From NCBI RefSeq assembly GCF_028621895.1, contig NZ_CP117520.1:310001-374000 (forward strand): 64,000 nt of DNA, given 5' to 3'. The notes under the pieces were generated by a model. It worked only from the letters and a program-made list of their open reading frames with translations, was not told the DNA's origin and did not search any database. Positions within the stretch are counted from its first letter, which is position 1, and each line of letters begins with the position of its first letter. A program made the translations under genes and the position numbers. Origin of the DNA: Acinetobacter sp. GSS19. Lineage in GTDB: Bacteria > Pseudomonadota > Gammaproteobacteria > Pseudomonadales > Moraxellaceae. This document shows, one piece after another, positions 8,108-18,987 of the stretch.

Positions 8108-9931
8108 TTAATAATCGAAACTGAAATGTTCCGCTGGTAATGCTGTCATGCTACGTGACGGATAAACCATCGCTTCTGCATGGCCTTGTGCCCGTGGTAA
8201 CAGACGTTCAAAGTAGAATTGTGCCACCTTGATTTTGGCCTTATAAAATTCAGGCGTTTCCTGTCCGGTACCTGCTGCAAGATGATTAGAGGCTACGGCT
8301 GCCTGTTGAGCCCAGAAATAGCCCATCATCACATAGCCGGAGAACATCAAGAAATCAACCGATGCGCTGGATACAATGTCACGATCCTTACGCGCAGCTA
8401 GCAGAATACGCACAGTCAGAGTGTTCCATTGTGCGCAGAGTTTGGTGAGATCCCAGGCAAAACCGCGCATATATTTGTTACGCGCATGTAGGCCACAGAA
8501 TTTGAGAATTTCTGAAGTGTAATCACGGATGACCTTGCCGCGCGAGTTCAATAAGACTTTACGACCGATCAAGTCCAGTGCCTGAACACCTGTAGTGCCT
8601 TCATACAGCATGGCAATGCGGGCATCACGCACGATTTGTTCCATGCCCCATTCCTTGATATAACCATGACCACCATAGACTTGCATGCCGTGGTTTGCAG
8701 CTTCGTAGCCCATTTCGGTGAGGAAACCCTTAAGAATCGGCGTATAGAAACCTAAGTGGTCATCTGCCGCCTGGAAGGCCGCCATATCACCCCGTTGCAA
8801 GGCATCGTTCATTTTATCGGCCAGCTGTGCAGCATGATAAATCATGGAACGGCCACCTTCTGCAATGGCTTTTTGCGTGAGCAGCATACGGCGTACATCG
8901 GCATGGTAAATGATTGGATCTGCAACCTTGTCTGGCTCTTTTTTACCAGACAGTGCGCGCATCGACAGACGTTCTTTGGCATACGGCAATGCTCCTTGGA
9001 ACGCCAGTTCAGCATGAGCGATCCCTTGGATTGCGGTGCCAATCCGCGCGATATTCATGAAGGTAAACATGGCGTGCAAACCCTTATTCGGTTCACCAAT
9101 CAGGAAGCCTTTTGCTTGGTCGAAATTCAGCACCGCGGTTGCTGAGGCACGAATCCCCATTTTGTGCTCAATGGAGCCACAAGTGACAGCGTTGCGTTCG
9201 CCCACCTGACCTTCGGCATTGGGCAGGAATTTCGGCACAATAAACAGCGAAATGCCTTTGGTCCCTTGTGGGGCATCGGGTAAACGTGCCAATACGATAT
9301 GCACGATATTTTCTGTTAAATCATGCTCACCGGCAGAGATGAAGATTTTGGTACCGGAAATCTGATAGGTGCCATCTGCTTGCGGTTCTGCTTTGGTTTT
9401 GACCTGACCGAGGTCAGTACCACATTGCGGTTCGGTCAAACACATGGTGCCCGACCAAGTTCCCGCCACCAGATGTGGCATATAGGTTTTTTTCTGTGCA
9501 TCGGTACCGTACTGCATGATGGTGCTCATACAGCCGACACTCAGTCCCGGATACATCTGGAAGGCCCAGTTGGCGGTGCCCATCATTTCCGCCTTGATCA
9601 GATTCAAGGACATTGGCAGATTCTGCCCCCCAAACTCTTCTGGATAAGACAAACCTTGCCAGCCGCCTTGTACGAACTGGTCATAGGCTTCTTTAAAGCC
9701 TTTTGGCGTGGTGACCTGTCCATTATCGAAATGGCAGCCTTCATCATCGCCGGATTGATAGAGTGGGGAAAGGACATTTTCACAAAAATCGGCGGCACCT
9801 TCGAGGATCATATCTACCGTGTCGGCATCAGCCGCTGCACCATTCGATAACGATTGATAGTGGCTGCGGTAGTCAAATACTTCATTCATTAAAAAACGAA
9901 TATCGCGTAATGGAGCTTTATAAGCAGGCAT
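8108..9931 (-). CDS. Acyl-CoA dehydrogenase, long form with C-terminal domain
   Basis: This is a 607-residue FAD enzyme that would form the trans-2 double bond in fatty or aryl acyl-CoA and pass electrons to ETF. The N-terminal helical domain is followed by MCLTEPQCGTDLGQVKTKA and ISGTKIFISAGEHDL (FAD and substrate middle domain). The C-terminal helical domain carries QVYGGHGYIKEWGMEQIVRDARI and the catalytic-glutamate region YEGTTGVQALDLIGRK. The extra C-terminal part (about 470-607) is the domain seen in the 590-610 residue bacterial group. Chain-length preference cannot be read. A second paralogue often follows in Acinetobacter; here the neighbour is a lipoprotein gene. Confidence 0.88.
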   Translation of the reverse strand: MPAYKAPLRDIRFLMNEVFDYRSHYQSLSNGAAADADTVDMILEGAADFCENVLSPLYQSGDDEGCHFDNGQVTTPKGFKEAYDQFVQGGWQGLSYPEEFGGQNLPMSLNLIKAEMMGTANWAFQMYPGLSVGCMSTIMQYGTDAQKKTYMPHLVAGTWSGTMCLTEPQCGTDLGQVKTKAEPQADGTYQISGTKIFISAGEHDLTENIVHIVLARLPDAPQGTKGISLFIVPKFLPNAEGQVGERNAVTCGSIEHKMGIRASATAVLNFDQAKGFLIGEPNKGLHAMFTFMNIARIGTAIQGIAHAELAFQGALPYAKERLSMRALSGKKEPDKVADPIIYHADVRRMLLTQKAIAEGGRSMIYHAAQLADKMNDALQRGDMAAFQAADDHLGFYTPILKGFLTEMGYEAANHGMQVYGGHGYIKEWGMEQIVRDARIAMLYEGTTGVQALDLIGRKVLLNSRGKVIRDYTSEILKFCGLHARNKYMRGFAWDLTKLCAQWNTLTVRILLAARKDRDIVSSASVDFLMFSGYVMMGYFWAQQAAVASNHLAAGTGQETPEFYKAKIKVAQFYFERLLPRAQGHAEAMVYPSRSMTALPAEHFSFDY

Positions 9932-10166
9932 GAGATTAATCCTAATTTAGAAATTGTTTTTGATTGTTCAGGTCGTTACTTTGATTATTCACATGGGTCA
10001 TAAAAATACATTGATATTGTAGCCTCCGGAAATTGTCAGAAAGGCGAATAGAGGACGAAGCCAATTATCTGAATGCTGTATTTTTTCTTTCGTTCTGCAT
10101 ACATTTTCATCATACTCGAGCGCTTAGATTCTGCAAATTTTTATACACAATAATTAGGTTTTTATT

Positions 10167-12491
10167 ATGAAACTTACAATATTAACGGGGTGTTTACTCA
10201 GTTTGGGGCTGATGGGCTGTAGCCAAAATTTAATAAAATCAAAAGTGCAGCAACCCAAGGGAACGGTAGCACCGCAGGCGGTGCAAGGCGTGAATGCGGT
10301 ATACCGTTATCCAAGTTTTGACTATGCTTCGCAGATCAAGTTTGAATTTAATGATCCGGCTCATCCAGGCAATACAGTCAATCGTGCGATAACTTCACCG
10401 AAAACATTGGATCCCGAGATTCGTCAAAAATTACAGCAATTTTTTGCCGCAGAACAAATTCACTTGAAAGCCCGAGAGCAACAGGCACTGTATCAGGCTT
10501 TGTCTGAGCCGCCTCATCCACTGCAACCTAGCAGTATGAGTGCACGTTTGCAAAAGTTTAGTACTCATTTACTGAGCGACCTGGATTTGAGCCTGAATGG
10601 TTCGGTACATTGGCGGGAAAAACAGGCCTCAATGAACCTGCAGTTACGTTATGCCAAGCCAACTTTGCTGGTACAGGCTCAAGTGCCGATGGTGCTGGAT
10701 TTACAGGACCATAAATTTTATAGCAATTTTTTTGCCTTGATGCCGTTCTTGGTCAATCGGGATTCACAAGCCGATTATGCCTATGTCGATTTGGCCAAGT
10801 ACAAAGATCTCTTGCAACAGCTCGATGGCCGTGCTGCTTTACAGTTTTTGCAGGAACTTTCTGCGCTGCCTTACCAGTTAGCAGCGGACTCGAACTTAAC
10901 TCGCCTCCCTTTAACGGCTCAGGATCGTGCGCAAGGTGCCGTAGACAAGATCCGTTTGCAATCGACGCTGGCTGAAAGTCTGTTACAAACCAGCCTGTTT
11001 TTACAGGTCAATGAACAGTATCTGTTACGTCATATTCTAAAAATTGACCCTGTTTCTGGCCAGAGTCAGAATCTGGGTCAACTTTTATTGAGTCAGGCAT
11101 CGGCCACATCTGCTGAAAAAGTAGTGAAGGACCGTACCGCAACGCATGCATCGGCACATTATCAGGATATGTTGAATGCCTACTGGCAACAGTTGCGTGA
11201 GCAACAGCAGAGCGATTGTGACTGTGGGGAAGATGAAGCCTCGCTATCAGCAGAGACAGCCAAAGAAGTGGCACCCGAGGGGAGCGTGCAACAAGAACAG
11301 GAACAGTACCTTGCACAGGATTTGGCACAGTGCCAACGGTTGGCGACTGAAAAGCAGCAGATCAGCTTGGGCGATGCTGCCTATTGTTTGAATGTCTATG
11401 CGGTGGATGTGCTGCAGCCACAGGATTCGACGGTATCTATGAGTTCGCCAGTGATTCAGCAGGAAAAAATGGTGAGACTCAAACAACTTTTTAAAACCTA
11501 TGACACTGGACAGCTGGTTACAGTACAACAATTTAAAGCCTTATGGCAGCAGCATCAGACTGAGATACAAGCCTACCTGCAAGAGGAAAACATGCCGCTG
11601 CCCTCCGTTGTTGAACTGGGGCTAGATGAGCAGGGGCGCATGCTGTATGTGCACAATCAATTTGATTTATCGGGTGTACTCCCTCAGCAGCCGCTACGTA
11701 TTCGGGTTGATACCCAGGTGTCTCATTATGGACAGGCCTCTGCAATTGATCAGCAGGCTTTAAAACAGGCGAAACCGATTGCCGAAGTAATGCGGGGTTC
11801 CGCTTTAGATGGGGTGTTTCAGGGCGTATTGAAGCGTAGCGGCATGGATGATGAAGCATCCTCCATGAGCAAAGATGTGGATTCACTGGATCAGCAACTC
11901 GAACAGCTGGCCACTCAGGTCTATGCCAAGAAACAGGACTACCTCAGCACCTATAATGCAGTTTTTCTGGCTACGCTTGCACAGCAACAGCCGCGTTGGT
12001 TGCAGCATTTTTCTGCCCAAGATCTGGCAGAGGTCGCCAGTCTGCATGCTTACCGTTATGCCAGTGAACAGTATTTGCCATCAACTACAGATATGGAACA
12101 GCAACAGCAGCGTTGGCAACAGCACCAGCATTGGACTGAAGACAGCTATCAGGTCATGTTAGGACGACAGACGGCCAGCTTGGTGGAGCATGTCATCCAG
12201 AAAGCACAACAGAAAAATCGTTTAAAACAGCTCAAGCAGCATTCGCCAAAACCGGAACAGCAGTTTTCGGCCTTGTATGTGCAGGCTTATCAGCAGGCCT
12301 ATGAAGATGAGCTGAACAATCCCCCGCCTAAAGAATTAAAACAGGTGGCGGATATTCTGGGGCATGCCTATGCCACACAGCAAAAACGAGTCCTGCAGCC
12401 AGAGAGTTTTCAGCCGTTGAAATTGTCGGATGAAACATGGGTGGATGTAGAGTTGATCTCGGTGGTCTTTGCTCAGTTGGAAGAAAAATAA
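10167..12491 (+). CDS. Large lipoprotein of unknown function
   Basis: This is a 774-residue protein that I do not recognise. The N-terminus MKLTILTGCLLSLGLMGCSQ is a lipoprotein signal with lipobox LMGC, so Cys18 should be lipidated. The residue after it is Ser, not Asp, which favours the outer membrane. The rest is soluble, glutamine-rich and mainly helical by appearance. An acidic low-complexity stretch (about residues 340-385) contains DCDCGEDE and two further cysteines follow (AQCQ, AYCLN), so disulfides are possible. No enzyme motif is visible. It is monocistronic: divergent from the acyl-CoA dehydrogenase and closed by a 14-bp terminator. Confidence 0.7.
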   Translation: MKLTILTGCLLSLGLMGCSQNLIKSKVQQPKGTVAPQAVQGVNAVYRYPSFDYASQIKFEFNDPAHPGNTVNRAITSPKTLDPEIRQKLQQFFAAEQIHLKAREQQALYQALSEPPHPLQPSSMSARLQKFSTHLLSDLDLSLNGSVHWREKQASMNLQLRYAKPTLLVQAQVPMVLDLQDHKFYSNFFALMPFLVNRDSQADYAYVDLAKYKDLLQQLDGRAALQFLQELSALPYQLAADSNLTRLPLTAQDRAQGAVDKIRLQSTLAESLLQTSLFLQVNEQYLLRHILKIDPVSGQSQNLGQLLLSQASATSAEKVVKDRTATHASAHYQDMLNAYWQQLREQQQSDCDCGEDEASLSAETAKEVAPEGSVQQEQEQYLAQDLAQCQRLATEKQQISLGDAAYCLNVYAVDVLQPQDSTVSMSSPVIQQEKMVRLKQLFKTYDTGQLVTVQQFKALWQQHQTEIQAYLQEENMPLPSVVELGLDEQGRMLYVHNQFDLSGVLPQQPLRIRVDTQVSHYGQASAIDQQALKQAKPIAEVMRGSALDGVFQGVLKRSGMDDEASSMSKDVDSLDQQLEQLATQVYAKKQDYLSTYNAVFLATLAQQQPRWLQHFSAQDLAEVASLHAYRYASEQYLPSTTDMEQQQQRWQQHQHWTEDSYQVMLGRQTASLVEHVIQKAQQKNRLKQLKQHSPKPEQQFSALYVQAYQQAYEDELNNPPPKELKQVADILGHAYATQQKRVLQPESFQPLKLSDETWVDVELISVVFAQLEEK

Positions 12492-12499
12492 CCCATAGA

Positions 12500-12532
12500 T
12501 TTCACCAAGTTCAAATGCTGAACTTGGTGAAA
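12500..12532. terminator. Bidirectional terminator, 14-bp perfect stem
   Basis: TTTCACCAAGTTCA (12500-12513) pairs fully with TGAACTTGGTGAAA (12519-12532) across a five-base loop. A T-rich tail follows on the plus strand. It lies between the lipoprotein gene and aroE, which converge. Confidence 0.8.
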
Positions 12533-12537
12533 CAGTT

Positions 12538-13344
12538 TTATTTTTGCTGTTCTAAGCTCAGAAAATCGCGGGTGTTTGGTCGGACACCATTCCAGATCGA
12601 GAACGATTCGACGGCCTGACCGACCAGCATTCCGAAACCTTCAGAGGTTGGAATACCGCGTGCTTTGGCCTGATCCAGAAAACTCGAAGGTTTGCCATAC
12701 GCCATTTCATAGGCATATTTAAACTGCAACGCTTCCGGTAAAACCAGGGCATCACCCGCCAGACTGGCCGAGGTAGCATTAATCACCAGATCAAAATCAC
12801 CGGCTAACTCATCTAGCCCAATCGCGGCTAAAGTTGCTTGTGGCACCGAAGCAGCGATATCCTGAACCAGTTGTTCGGCACGAGCGAGTGTACGGTTAGC
12901 GATCACGATTTTTTTCACGCCTGCCAGAACCAGTGGATAAATTACCCCACGGGTCGCACCACCTGCACCAATAATCAGCACGGTCGTATTGTGCAATGGC
13001 CAGTCCAGTGCCTGAATGGCTTCCACCAGACCCTGACCATCGGTATTGTCGCCGTGAAGCTGTCCATCTTGCATCCATAGCGTATTGACCGCTTTGGCGA
13101 TTTTGGCACGTTCACTGAGCTGGTCACATAAAGCAAAGGCCTGTTCTTTAAACGGCACCGTGACATTCATACCGACACCACCGGCAGCAAAAAATTCGCG
13201 TACGCTGGCTTCAAAACCATCCAGCGCGGCCAAGCGTTTGCTGTAGTTCAAATCTACACCCATTTTTGCGGCAAAGGCGTGATGTAATTCAGGTGAGCGT
13301 GATTGTTCGATTGGATTGCCGATCACGGCAAATTGTTTTGTCAT
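12538..13344 (-). CDS. aroE: Shikimate dehydrogenase (NADP+)
   Basis: AroE reduces 3-dehydroshikimate to shikimate in aromatic amino acid synthesis. Motifs seen, with the start at 13344, are NPIEQSRSPELH (shikimate binding), VPFKEQA with the catalytic Lys near residue 66, NTDGQGLVEA with the catalytic Asp near 102, the NADP loop GAGGATRGV and NRT for the 2'-phosphate. The frame is open to 13386, but MTKQFAVIGNP is the usual family N-terminus and gives 268 residues. It lies 103 bases after hemF on the same strand, the hemF-aroE arrangement known in Acinetobacter and Pseudomonas. Confidence 0.95.
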   Translation of the reverse strand: MTKQFAVIGNPIEQSRSPELHHAFAAKMGVDLNYSKRLAALDGFEASVREFFAAGGVGMNVTVPFKEQAFALCDQLSERAKIAKAVNTLWMQDGQLHGDNTDGQGLVEAIQALDWPLHNTTVLIIGAGGATRGVIYPLVLAGVKKIVIANRTLARAEQLVQDIAASVPQATLAAIGLDELAGDFDLVINATSASLAGDALVLPEALQFKYAYEMAYGKPSSFLDQAKARGIPTSEGFGMLVGQAVESFSIWNGVRPNTRDFLSLEQQK

Positions 13345-13447
13345 GGTATGGACGATCCCTAAAAGCAAAGGCCCATGATGGATCAACCAAAAACCTGCAG
13401 TATAGAAATCAGCAGGCTAATCTGATAGTCATCATGGGCTCGATAGA

Positions 13448-14410
<963 letters not shown>

Positions 14411-14587
14411 CTAAATTCATCACATCAAAACACAAAATGCCGAAAAGATTAAGCAGGTTTTTCTCATGCGGAGGTCGGCTTGTATTCTGTGTAGAAGCTG
14501 CGCAGAATAGATTCGTGCTACTGTTTTTGTTGAATTGTATTTTTCTGTTGTGTTTTGCAGGCAGAGATTTTTAAGTGGATGGGAAAT

Positions 14588-15952
14588 ATGGGTACTTCGC
14601 TAATTCAAAAATATAATGTTCCTGGGCCACGCTATACCAGTTATCCGACGGTACCCTATTGGGAAGACAGTTCTTTCTCAGCAGAGCTTTGGCAACAGAG
14701 TTTGAAACGTTCCTTTAATGAATCCAATGTCAGTGAAGGCATCAGCTTATATATCCATCTGCCGTTTTGTGAAAGTCTGTGTACCTTTTGTGGCTGTCAC
14801 AAGCGTGTGACTAAACGTCATGAAGTGGAAGCGCCTTATATTGCTGCTGTGTTGAAAGAGTGGGATCTGTATTGCCAACTGCTGGTCAATAAGCCACGTA
14901 TCAAGGAAATTCATTTGGGGGGTGGCACGCCGACCTTTTTCTCTGTTGAGCATCTGGTGCAACTGATGCAGGGCATTCTGTCGAAAGCTGAAATTACGGA
15001 AGAGCACGAATTCAGCTTTGAAGGCCATCCGAACAGCACTACGCGAGAACATTTGCAGGCCTTATATGATCTCGGGTTTCGCCGGGTCAGCTATGGGGTG
15101 CAGGACTATAACCTCACCGTGCAAAAAGCTATTCACCGGATACAGCCATTTGAACATGTCGAGCGTGTGACGCAATGGGCGCGTGAAATCGGCTACACCT
15201 CCATCTCGCATGATCTGGTATTCGGTCTGCCATTTCAAAGTCTGGACGATGTGCTGAATACTATCGAGAAAACCACCAGCCTACAGCCAGACCGTTTGGC
15301 CTTTTACAGTTATGCCCATGTGCCGTGGATCAAGGGCAATGGCCAGCGTGGTTTTAAAGATGAAGACGTGCCGAAAGACCATGTGAAGCGCACTTTATAT
15401 GAGGAAGGCAAAAAACGTTTGCTTGAGCACGGTTATCATGAAATCGGTATGGATCATTTTTCGCTTGCCAGTGATGCCATGTACCAGTCCTTCCAGCAGG
15501 GCAGCTTACACCGTAATTTTATGGGCTATACCGCTTCTAAGACCCAAGTGATGATTGGTCTAGGGGTTTCCTCGATCAGTGATAGCTGGTACAGCTTTGC
15601 GCAGAATGAAAAACAGCTGGAAGATTATTATAGCCGTCTGGAAAATAATGAAATTCCGGTGTTTCGTGGGCATGTGCTGAGCGCAGAAGATCTGATGATC
15701 CGCAAACACATTTTAAACCTGATGTGTACCTTCCAGACCTCGTGGCAAAGTGTCGAGATGCAATTTCCAGAATTGCCCGAGGTCCTGACCCAACTGGCTG
15801 AAATGCAGCAAGACGGTTTACTGGAGATTCTAGAGCAGGGAATCAAAGTGACTGAACAGGGCAAACCCTTTGTACGCAATATCTGTATGGCTTTTGATTT
15901 AAGATTGAAACGCAAGATGCCGAACACCCGCATTTTTTCCATGACCATTTAA
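14588..15952 (+). CDS. hemN: Oxygen-independent coproporphyrinogen III oxidase
   Basis: This is a radical SAM enzyme doing the same step as HemF without oxygen. The motif CESLCTFCGC (CX3CX2CXC) has the fourth cysteine that marks true HemN and is absent from HemW. The N-terminus LIQKYNVPGPRYTSYPT is the classic substrate-site sequence, and GGGTPTFF and VSYGVQDYN follow. The start at 14588 (MGTSLIQKY) gives 454 residues against 457 in E. coli; the frame is open to a TTG at 14555. It is divergent from hemF, so alternative oxygen regimes are covered from one intergenic region. No clear Fnr/Anr box was seen there. Confidence 0.94.
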   Translation: MGTSLIQKYNVPGPRYTSYPTVPYWEDSSFSAELWQQSLKRSFNESNVSEGISLYIHLPFCESLCTFCGCHKRVTKRHEVEAPYIAAVLKEWDLYCQLLVNKPRIKEIHLGGGTPTFFSVEHLVQLMQGILSKAEITEEHEFSFEGHPNSTTREHLQALYDLGFRRVSYGVQDYNLTVQKAIHRIQPFEHVERVTQWAREIGYTSISHDLVFGLPFQSLDDVLNTIEKTTSLQPDRLAFYSYAHVPWIKGNGQRGFKDEDVPKDHVKRTLYEEGKKRLLEHGYHEIGMDHFSLASDAMYQSFQQGSLHRNFMGYTASKTQVMIGLGVSSISDSWYSFAQNEKQLEDYYSRLENNEIPVFRGHVLSAEDLMIRKHILNLMCTFQTSWQSVEMQFPELPEVLTQLAEMQQDGLLEILEQGIKVTEQGKPFVRNICMAFDLRLKRKMPNTRIFSMTI

Positions 15953-15963
15953 TCGGTCAATAC

Positions 15964-16008
15964 CGCATAAAAAACCGGGTGGACTAAGTCCACCCGGTTT
16001 TTTATGCG
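15964..16008. terminator. Bidirectional terminator, 22-bp perfect stem
   Basis: The arms 15964-15985 and 15987-16008 are exact reverse complements around a single central base. The core is ACCGGGTGGAC, with A6 and T6 tracts inside the arms. It separates convergent hemN and ribA and is one of the longest perfect hairpins in the window. Confidence 0.92.
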
Positions 16009-16029
16009 AAGAATTTTTAGAGCAAGGAA

Positions 16030-16632
16030 TTAGAAGTCATCTGTATGATAAAGGTGTGACATACGTTCACGTTTGGTCTTGAGATAATCTTCATTAAACT
16101 GGTTTTTGCCTACCGTCAAAGGCACACGACCCACCACATCAATGCCTTGTGCTTTCAGGGCTTCAATCTTGAGGGGATTATTGGTAATCAACTTCACCTG
16201 TTGGATGCCCAAGTGATTGAGCATGATCGGGCACATGTCATATTCACGGGCATCAGCGGGCAAATTGAGCATGAGATTGGCATCCACCGTGTCATGACCT
16301 TGATCCTGCAGGGCATAGGCACGGATTTTATTGGTTAGACCGATGCCACGACCTTCCTGACGCAAATACAAAATGACCCCTTGTCCGGCATCGTTAATCA
16401 TTTTCTGCGTGGCTTGCAATTGTGGGCCACAATCACATTTTAACGAGGCAAAGGCGTCGCCAGTCAGGCATTCAGAATGGATGCGTACCAGCACCGGACC
16501 ATTTGGTGGTGTCTCCAGTCCTTTAGAGAGTGCCACATGCTCTTCGCCGGTCGCAGGGTCTTGAAAAACACTAATTTTAAAATCACCAAAAGCAGTCGGT
16601 AGTTTAGAAGAGGCAACAAATTCTATTGGCAC
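16030..16632 (-). CDS. ribA: GTP cyclohydrolase II
   Basis: RibA opens GTP to the first pyrimidine intermediate of riboflavin synthesis. This is a 200-residue stand-alone form. The zinc ligands lie in [19 protein letters not shown] (about residues 54-71). [24 protein letters not shown] is the catalytic and GTP-binding block, and [11 protein letters not shown] is the C-terminal family signature. There is no DHBP synthase (RibB) domain, so the gene is not the fused ribBA type. Convergent with hemN; no FMN riboswitch is visible upstream. Confidence 0.95.
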   Translation of the reverse strand: MPIEFVASSKLPTAFGDFKISVFQDPATGEEHVALSKGLETPPNGPVLVRIHSECLTGDAFASLKCDCGPQLQATQKMINDAGQGVILYLRQEGRGIGLTNKIRAYALQDQGHDTVDANLMLNLPADAREYDMCPIMLNHLGIQQVKLITNNPLKIEALKAQGIDVVGRVPLTVGKNQFNEDYLKTKRERMSHLYHTDDF

Positions 16633-16951
16633 AGTTCAACCCATGGTTAGCTTAGAAAGTGATTGAAAGTATAGCGTAATGCTTGGACATTGGTAGAATT
16701 GCCATTATGAATTTATGCATAACATTTTCTTTTTTGTATAAAGCGCACGATAATAGTTGATAAATAGTAAGATTATTCAGGATAATCTGCTGCACCACAC
16801 AAAGCCGTACGCGATGTATGCGAGAATACTCAAGATGACATCACTACAAATGTGGTTGCTTAAAGGTGATTCCATTCGATAATGTTCATCATTTATCGCT
16901 AACCCATTGACCCAGCTCGGATCCGCCAGGCTTTAGAAGGCTTTGCCATAT
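16633..16951. other. Divergent ribA/dxs intergenic region
   Basis: About 320 bases lie between divergent ribA and dxs. On the minus strand a TATACT-like -10 (16668-16673) could serve ribA. On the plus side there is a possible 22-codon ORF (ATG 16814, stop 16882), with no recognisable product and no strong ribosome binding site. A direct repeat AGGCTTT flanks AGA just before the dxs start. I saw no riboswitch or operator that I can name. Confidence 0.35.
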
Positions 16952-18868
16952 ATGTTGTATACCGAAATTCCAACTCAACGCCCTGTTACGCCATTGTTGG
17001 ATGCGATTGATCATCCCCAACAATTACGTCAGCTCGAGCAAAGCCAGCTTGTACAAGTGGCAGATGAGTTGCGTCAGTATATTTTGTATGCCGCTGGGCA
17101 AAGTGGCGGGCATTTTGGCGCCAATCTCGGTGTAATCGAACTTACCGTTGCACTGCATTACTGTTTCAATACCCCACATGACCGTTTGGTTTGGGATGTC
17201 GGTCATCAGGCTTACCCGCACAAAGTTCTGACGGGACGCCGTGAGCAGCTCACCACGATCCGTGCTAAAAATGGTCTGGCGGCTTTTCCGGCACGTGAAG
17301 AATCTGAATTTGATACTTTCGGCGTTGGTCATTCTTCGACCGCAATTTCTGCTGGTTTGGGGATGTCACTGGCACGCCGCTATCAAAATAATCCATGTGA
17401 AGTCGTCTGCGTGGTGGGGGATGGTGCCATGACGGCGGGTATGGCATTCGAAGCTATGAACGATGCGGTCGCACATGATGCCGACCTGATGGTCGTGCTG
17501 AATGACAACGACATGTCGATTTCCTGCAGTACCGGTGGCTTTGCCAAACATCTTGCGGCCATTTGGGAAAAAGGTCACTTCGTCAATATTGATGAAAATG
17601 GCGAAGCCTATATTCAGCCGCACCCACAGTGGACGTATAATTCACGTTTGCATCAATCGGCGACAGATGCTGCAGACAACCTGTTTAAAGCCATCGGTTT
17701 TGACTATTTCGGACCGTTTGATGGTCATGATGTTGAGCAGTTGGTCCAGGTTTTTAATGCGCTGAAAAAACGCAGTGGTCCACGCTTAATCCATGTTTAC
17801 ACCCGTAAAGGCAAGGGTTTTGCACCTGCCGAAGCTGATCCAATTACCTATCACGCCATCAGTAAAATCACGGCGACACCATTTCGCAAGCCGGTCGCCA
17901 AAGCGGCACCGAAATATTCCGATGTCTTTGGACAATGGTTGTGTGATCAGGTCGCTCAGGATCAACGTTTGCTGGCAATTACCCCAGCGATGTGCGAAGG
18001 TTCGGGCATGGTGAAGTTTGCCAAGCAGTATCCGCAACGTTTCTTTGATGTGGCGATTGCCGAGCAGCATGCGGTGACTTTGGCAGCGGGGATGGCCTGT
18101 GAAGGTTTAAAACCTGTTGTTGCGATTTACTCAACCTTCCTGCAACGCGGCTATGACCAGTTGATCCATGACGTGGCTCTGCAAAATCTGGATGTGACCT
18201 TCGCGATCGACCGGGCTGGCCTGGTTGGTGAGGATGGCCCAACGCATGCGGGTGCTTATGATTACGCCTATATGCGTACCGTACCCAACATGCTGATTAT
18301 GGCACCGAAAGATGAAAACGAATGTCGTCAAATGCTGCATACTGCCTATCTTTATCCAGGACCTGCAGCAGTGCGTTACCCACGTGGACAAGGGACAGGG
18401 GTGGAAATTCAACAACAAATGACCGCGCTGGACATTGGTAAAGCGGAGATCCTTGCGGAATTCCATCCACAACAGGACGAGCAGATTTCTATTCTGGCGT
18501 TTGGTAGCCGTGTTACTGTGGCATTACAAGCCGCAGAGCAGCTTGCTCAGCTGCGTGAAGTGGGTGTACGTGTGGTGAATATGCGTTTTGTTAAACCGCT
18601 GGATGAAACACTGATTCAACAGCTTGCTGAACATACCAGTTTGTTTGTGACCGTAGAAGAACATGCGGTCATGGCAGGTGCAGGTAGTGCGGTCAATGAA
18701 TATTTGGCACAAGCTCAAATTGTCAAACCGGTACTGAATCTTGGATTGCCCGATTCATTCTTGCCACAAGCAACCCATGCACAGATGCTTGAGGATTGTG
18801 GTCTTGATGCCATTGGAATCCAAAAAGCCATAGAAAAAGCCTGGTTAAAGCTTGTACAGACAGCCTGA
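16952..18868 (+). CDS. dxs: 1-deoxy-D-xylulose-5-phosphate synthase
   Basis: Dxs condenses pyruvate and glyceraldehyde-3-phosphate with thiamine diphosphate, the first step of the MEP isoprenoid pathway, and also feeds thiamine and pyridoxal synthesis. Visible are [20 protein letters not shown] (substrate His), [11 protein letters not shown], the TPP/Mg motif [17 protein letters not shown]...NDN, the catalytic glutamate in [17 protein letters not shown] and [14 protein letters not shown]. The ATG at 16952 has AGAAGG eleven bases upstream and gives 638 residues. A TTG at 16943 is possible but less well placed. The next gene, suhB, follows on the same strand. Confidence 0.96.
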   Translation: MLYTEIPTQRPVTPLLDAIDHPQQLRQLEQSQLVQVADELRQYILYAAGQSGGHFGANLGVIELTVALHYCFNTPHDRLVWDVGHQAYPHKVLTGRREQLTTIRAKNGLAAFPAREESEFDTFGVGHSSTAISAGLGMSLARRYQNNPCEVVCVVGDGAMTAGMAFEAMNDAVAHDADLMVVLNDNDMSISCSTGGFAKHLAAIWEKGHFVNIDENGEAYIQPHPQWTYNSRLHQSATDAADNLFKAIGFDYFGPFDGHDVEQLVQVFNALKKRSGPRLIHVYTRKGKGFAPAEADPITYHAISKITATPFRKPVAKAAPKYSDVFGQWLCDQVAQDQRLLAITPAMCEGSGMVKFAKQYPQRFFDVAIAEQHAVTLAAGMACEGLKPVVAIYSTFLQRGYDQLIHDVALQNLDVTFAIDRAGLVGEDGPTHAGAYDYAYMRTVPNMLIMAPKDENECRQMLHTAYLYPGPAAVRYPRGQGTGVEIQQQMTALDIGKAEILAEFHPQQDEQISILAFGSRVTVALQAAEQLAQLREVGVRVVNMRFVKPLDETLIQQLAEHTSLFVTVEEHAVMAGAGSAVNEYLAQAQIVKPVLNLGLPDSFLPQATHAQMLEDCGLDAIGIQKAIEKAWLKLVQTA

Positions 18869-18987
18869 AGCCCTGCTTTAAATTTTTCGCAACATTTTTT
18901 CCCTAAAAGTGCATTCATTTGTTAAAATGTATGCGCTTTTATGCATTATTCTTTGTCAAAATCTTCAAAATTTGTAGTGGGTGTTCA

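Noticed and set aside
9323..9850. Plus-strand ORF of 175 codons inside the acyl-CoA dehydrogenase gene
   Set aside because: The opposite strand has a full-length, well-conserved enzyme; the antisense frame has no motif or ribosome binding site.
16814..16882. 22-codon leader peptide before dxs
   Set aside because: It has no run of regulatory codons, no terminator pair and no strong ribosome site; likely chance.
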